From Comamonas sp. (lineage in GTDB: Bacteria > Pseudomonadota > Gammaproteobacteria > Burkholderiales > Burkholderiaceae_C), in contig JAITLR010000017.1 of the NCBI GenBank assembly GCA_031277805.1, forward strand, positions 248,001-312,000: a stretch of DNA of 64,000 bases, given 5' to 3'. The notes under the pieces are model-generated. The model did no database searches. It saw only the letters and a list, made by a program, of their open reading frames with translations, and was not told the origin of the DNA. This document shows positions 63,198 to 64,000 of this stretch, piece after piece; the first letter of the stretch is position 1, and every line of letters starts with the position of its first letter. The position numbers were made by a program, and so were the translations under genes.

Positions 63198-64000
63198 TCA
63201 TGCGCCGCCGCCGAGCATAGGGCCGATCATGCGTACCATCCGAATGATGGCTGGGCCCAGCACCACCATCACAATGGCTGGAAAGATGCAGGTCACCAAG
63301 GGCAGCAGCATCTTGGTGGGAATCTTGGCGGCCAGTTCCTCGGCGCGCATCTGCCGCTTGTGGCGCAGGTCCTCGGAGAACACGCGCAGCGAATCGCCGA
63401 TGCTGGTGCCAAAGCGGTCTGCCTGCGTGAGCATGGCCGTAAAGGTATGGATTTCATCCACGCCGGTGCGCGCGGCCAGGTTGCGCAGGGCTTTCTCGCG
63501 CATGCTGCCGGCGCGCATTTCCAGATTGGTCCAGTGCAGCTCTTCGGCCAGGGCTTCACTCTTGATGCGGATCTCCTCGGTCACCTTGCCCAGGGCAGCA
63601 TCCAGCCCCAGGCCAGCCTCCACGCAGACCAGCATCAGGTCGGCGGCATCGGGAAAGTTCTCGAAGATTTCGCGCTTGCGCTGCCTGGCCAGCCAGCGCA
63701 GCACCAGATTGGGTAGATAGCAGGCGATCAGGGCTGTCACTACGGTAAATAGCAGAAGCTGGGATGTATCTGTCGTGCCGGAAGCCAGGAGGGATGAGTA
63801 CACAGTCAGTGCCACAGCCAACGGCAACAGCGTCTTGATACCAAAGTAGATCAGCGGCGCGTGCTCATTGCGAATGCCGGCATTCAGAAAGCGCAGCCGC
63901 AGCGGCGAGGCATCGATGCCTTCGGTCGGCGACGACAGGTGGGCGAACGGGCCGACCAGCTTGACGGCGGTCTCCGTCCAGTGGCTTTCCTTGGAGGCAG
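63198..64000 (-). CDS. tadC: TadC-like type II secretion F-domain protein, N-terminus cut by window edge
   Basis: The frame runs to the window edge, so at least 266 residues are visible and the true start is outside. A T2SSF domain is seen: FPDAADLMLVCVEAGLGLDA, LRNLAARTGVDEIHTFTAML and RVFSEDLRHKRQMRAEELAA. Hydrophobic segments flank it (LLLFTVVTALIACYLPNLVL and PLVTCIFPAIVMVVLGPAII). TadC and TadB form the inner-membrane platform of Flp pilus assembly. The end of the gene faces the chemoreceptor gene. tadB and other tad genes should lie beyond the edge. Confidence 0.85.
   Translation of the reverse strand, partial: ASKESHWTETAVKLVGPFAHLSSPTEGIDASPLRLRFLNAGIRNEHAPLIYFGIKTLLPLAVALTVYSSLLASGTTDTSQLLLFTVVTALIACYLPNLVLRWLARQRKREIFENFPDAADLMLVCVEAGLGLDAALGKVTEEIRIKSEALAEELHWTNLEMRAGSMREKALRNLAARTGVDEIHTFTAMLTQADRFGTSIGDSLRVFSEDLRHKRQMRAEELAAKIPTKMLLPLVTCIFPAIVMVVLGPAIIRMVRMIGPMLGGGA

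Overview
The window is about 64 kb of gene-dense, GC-rich chromosome. It reads as a Burkholderiales genome of the family Comamonadaceae, most likely Comamonas. This rests on gene-order blocks typical of beta-proteobacteria (ubiE/Tim44/ubiJ/ubiB; fmdB/DUF502/aspS; lolB/ispE/tRNA-Gln/prs/rplY/pth; nadK/recN/rapZ) and on small dispersed intergenic repeats that I associate with this family. The species call is inference, not a database match. I see no insertion sequence, prophage or CRISPR array. The gene at each end is cut: ugpQ on the left, a tadC-like gene on the right.

Layout. (1) 1-4731, minus: ugpB-ugpA-ugpE-ugpC-ugpQ, uptake and breakdown of glycerol-3-phosphate and phosphodiesters, with an operator-like site upstream and hairpins after ugpB. 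(2) 5254-10198, plus: a 1305-residue FAD/Fe-S dehydrogenase, a HIT protein and a DUF971 protein. (3) 10442-14548, plus: ubiquinone genes ubiE, ubiJ and ubiB with a Tim44-like membrane protein. (4) 14585-22075, plus: a sodium:solute symporter, fmdB-like, DUF502, aspS, a CsgG-like lipoprotein, nudB, an EEP-fold phosphatase/nuclease and folE. FolE and NudB are consecutive folate enzymes. (5) 22271-25562, plus: an EamA exporter, DUF429, two small secreted proteins and a LysE exporter. (6) 25629-30990, minus: a peptide-type ABC importer. (7) 31300-37482: a ferredoxin (plus), then, on the minus strand, TPR protein-lolB-ispE-tRNA-Gln-prs-rplY-pth. (8) 37533-41698, plus: mutM, a dynamin-like GTPase and mutY. 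(9) 41771-49425, minus: nadK-recN-rapZ-creB-creC, then creD and a small partner gene. A perfect CreB site precedes creD. (10) 49457-50787, plus: hrcA, a CAU tRNA and tRNA-Arg. (11) 50852-55879, minus: a response regulator, a LysM/FecR periplasmic protein and a CHASE2 histidine kinase. (12) 55966-61270: trpS with an unusual C-terminal domain, a site-2 protease, a PHP-domain protein, a YciO protein and a small membrane protein (all minus), with a chemoreceptor on the plus strand among them. (13) 61424-64000: a second chemoreceptor (plus) with a sigma-28-type promoter and a CheR-docking tail, then a tadC-like gene (minus).

Most of the window is core metabolism and housekeeping. The most interesting signals are: the CHASE2/LysM-FecR/regulator cassette; the self-regulated cre locus attached to nadK-recN-rapZ; the dynamin-like GTPase between mutM and mutY; the TrpRS tail resembling DUF1508; a degenerate 21-bp tandem repeat in the longest intergenic gap; and three families of short dispersed repeats, one of which supplies a ribosome binding site. 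None of these is shown to be a new system from sequence alone.
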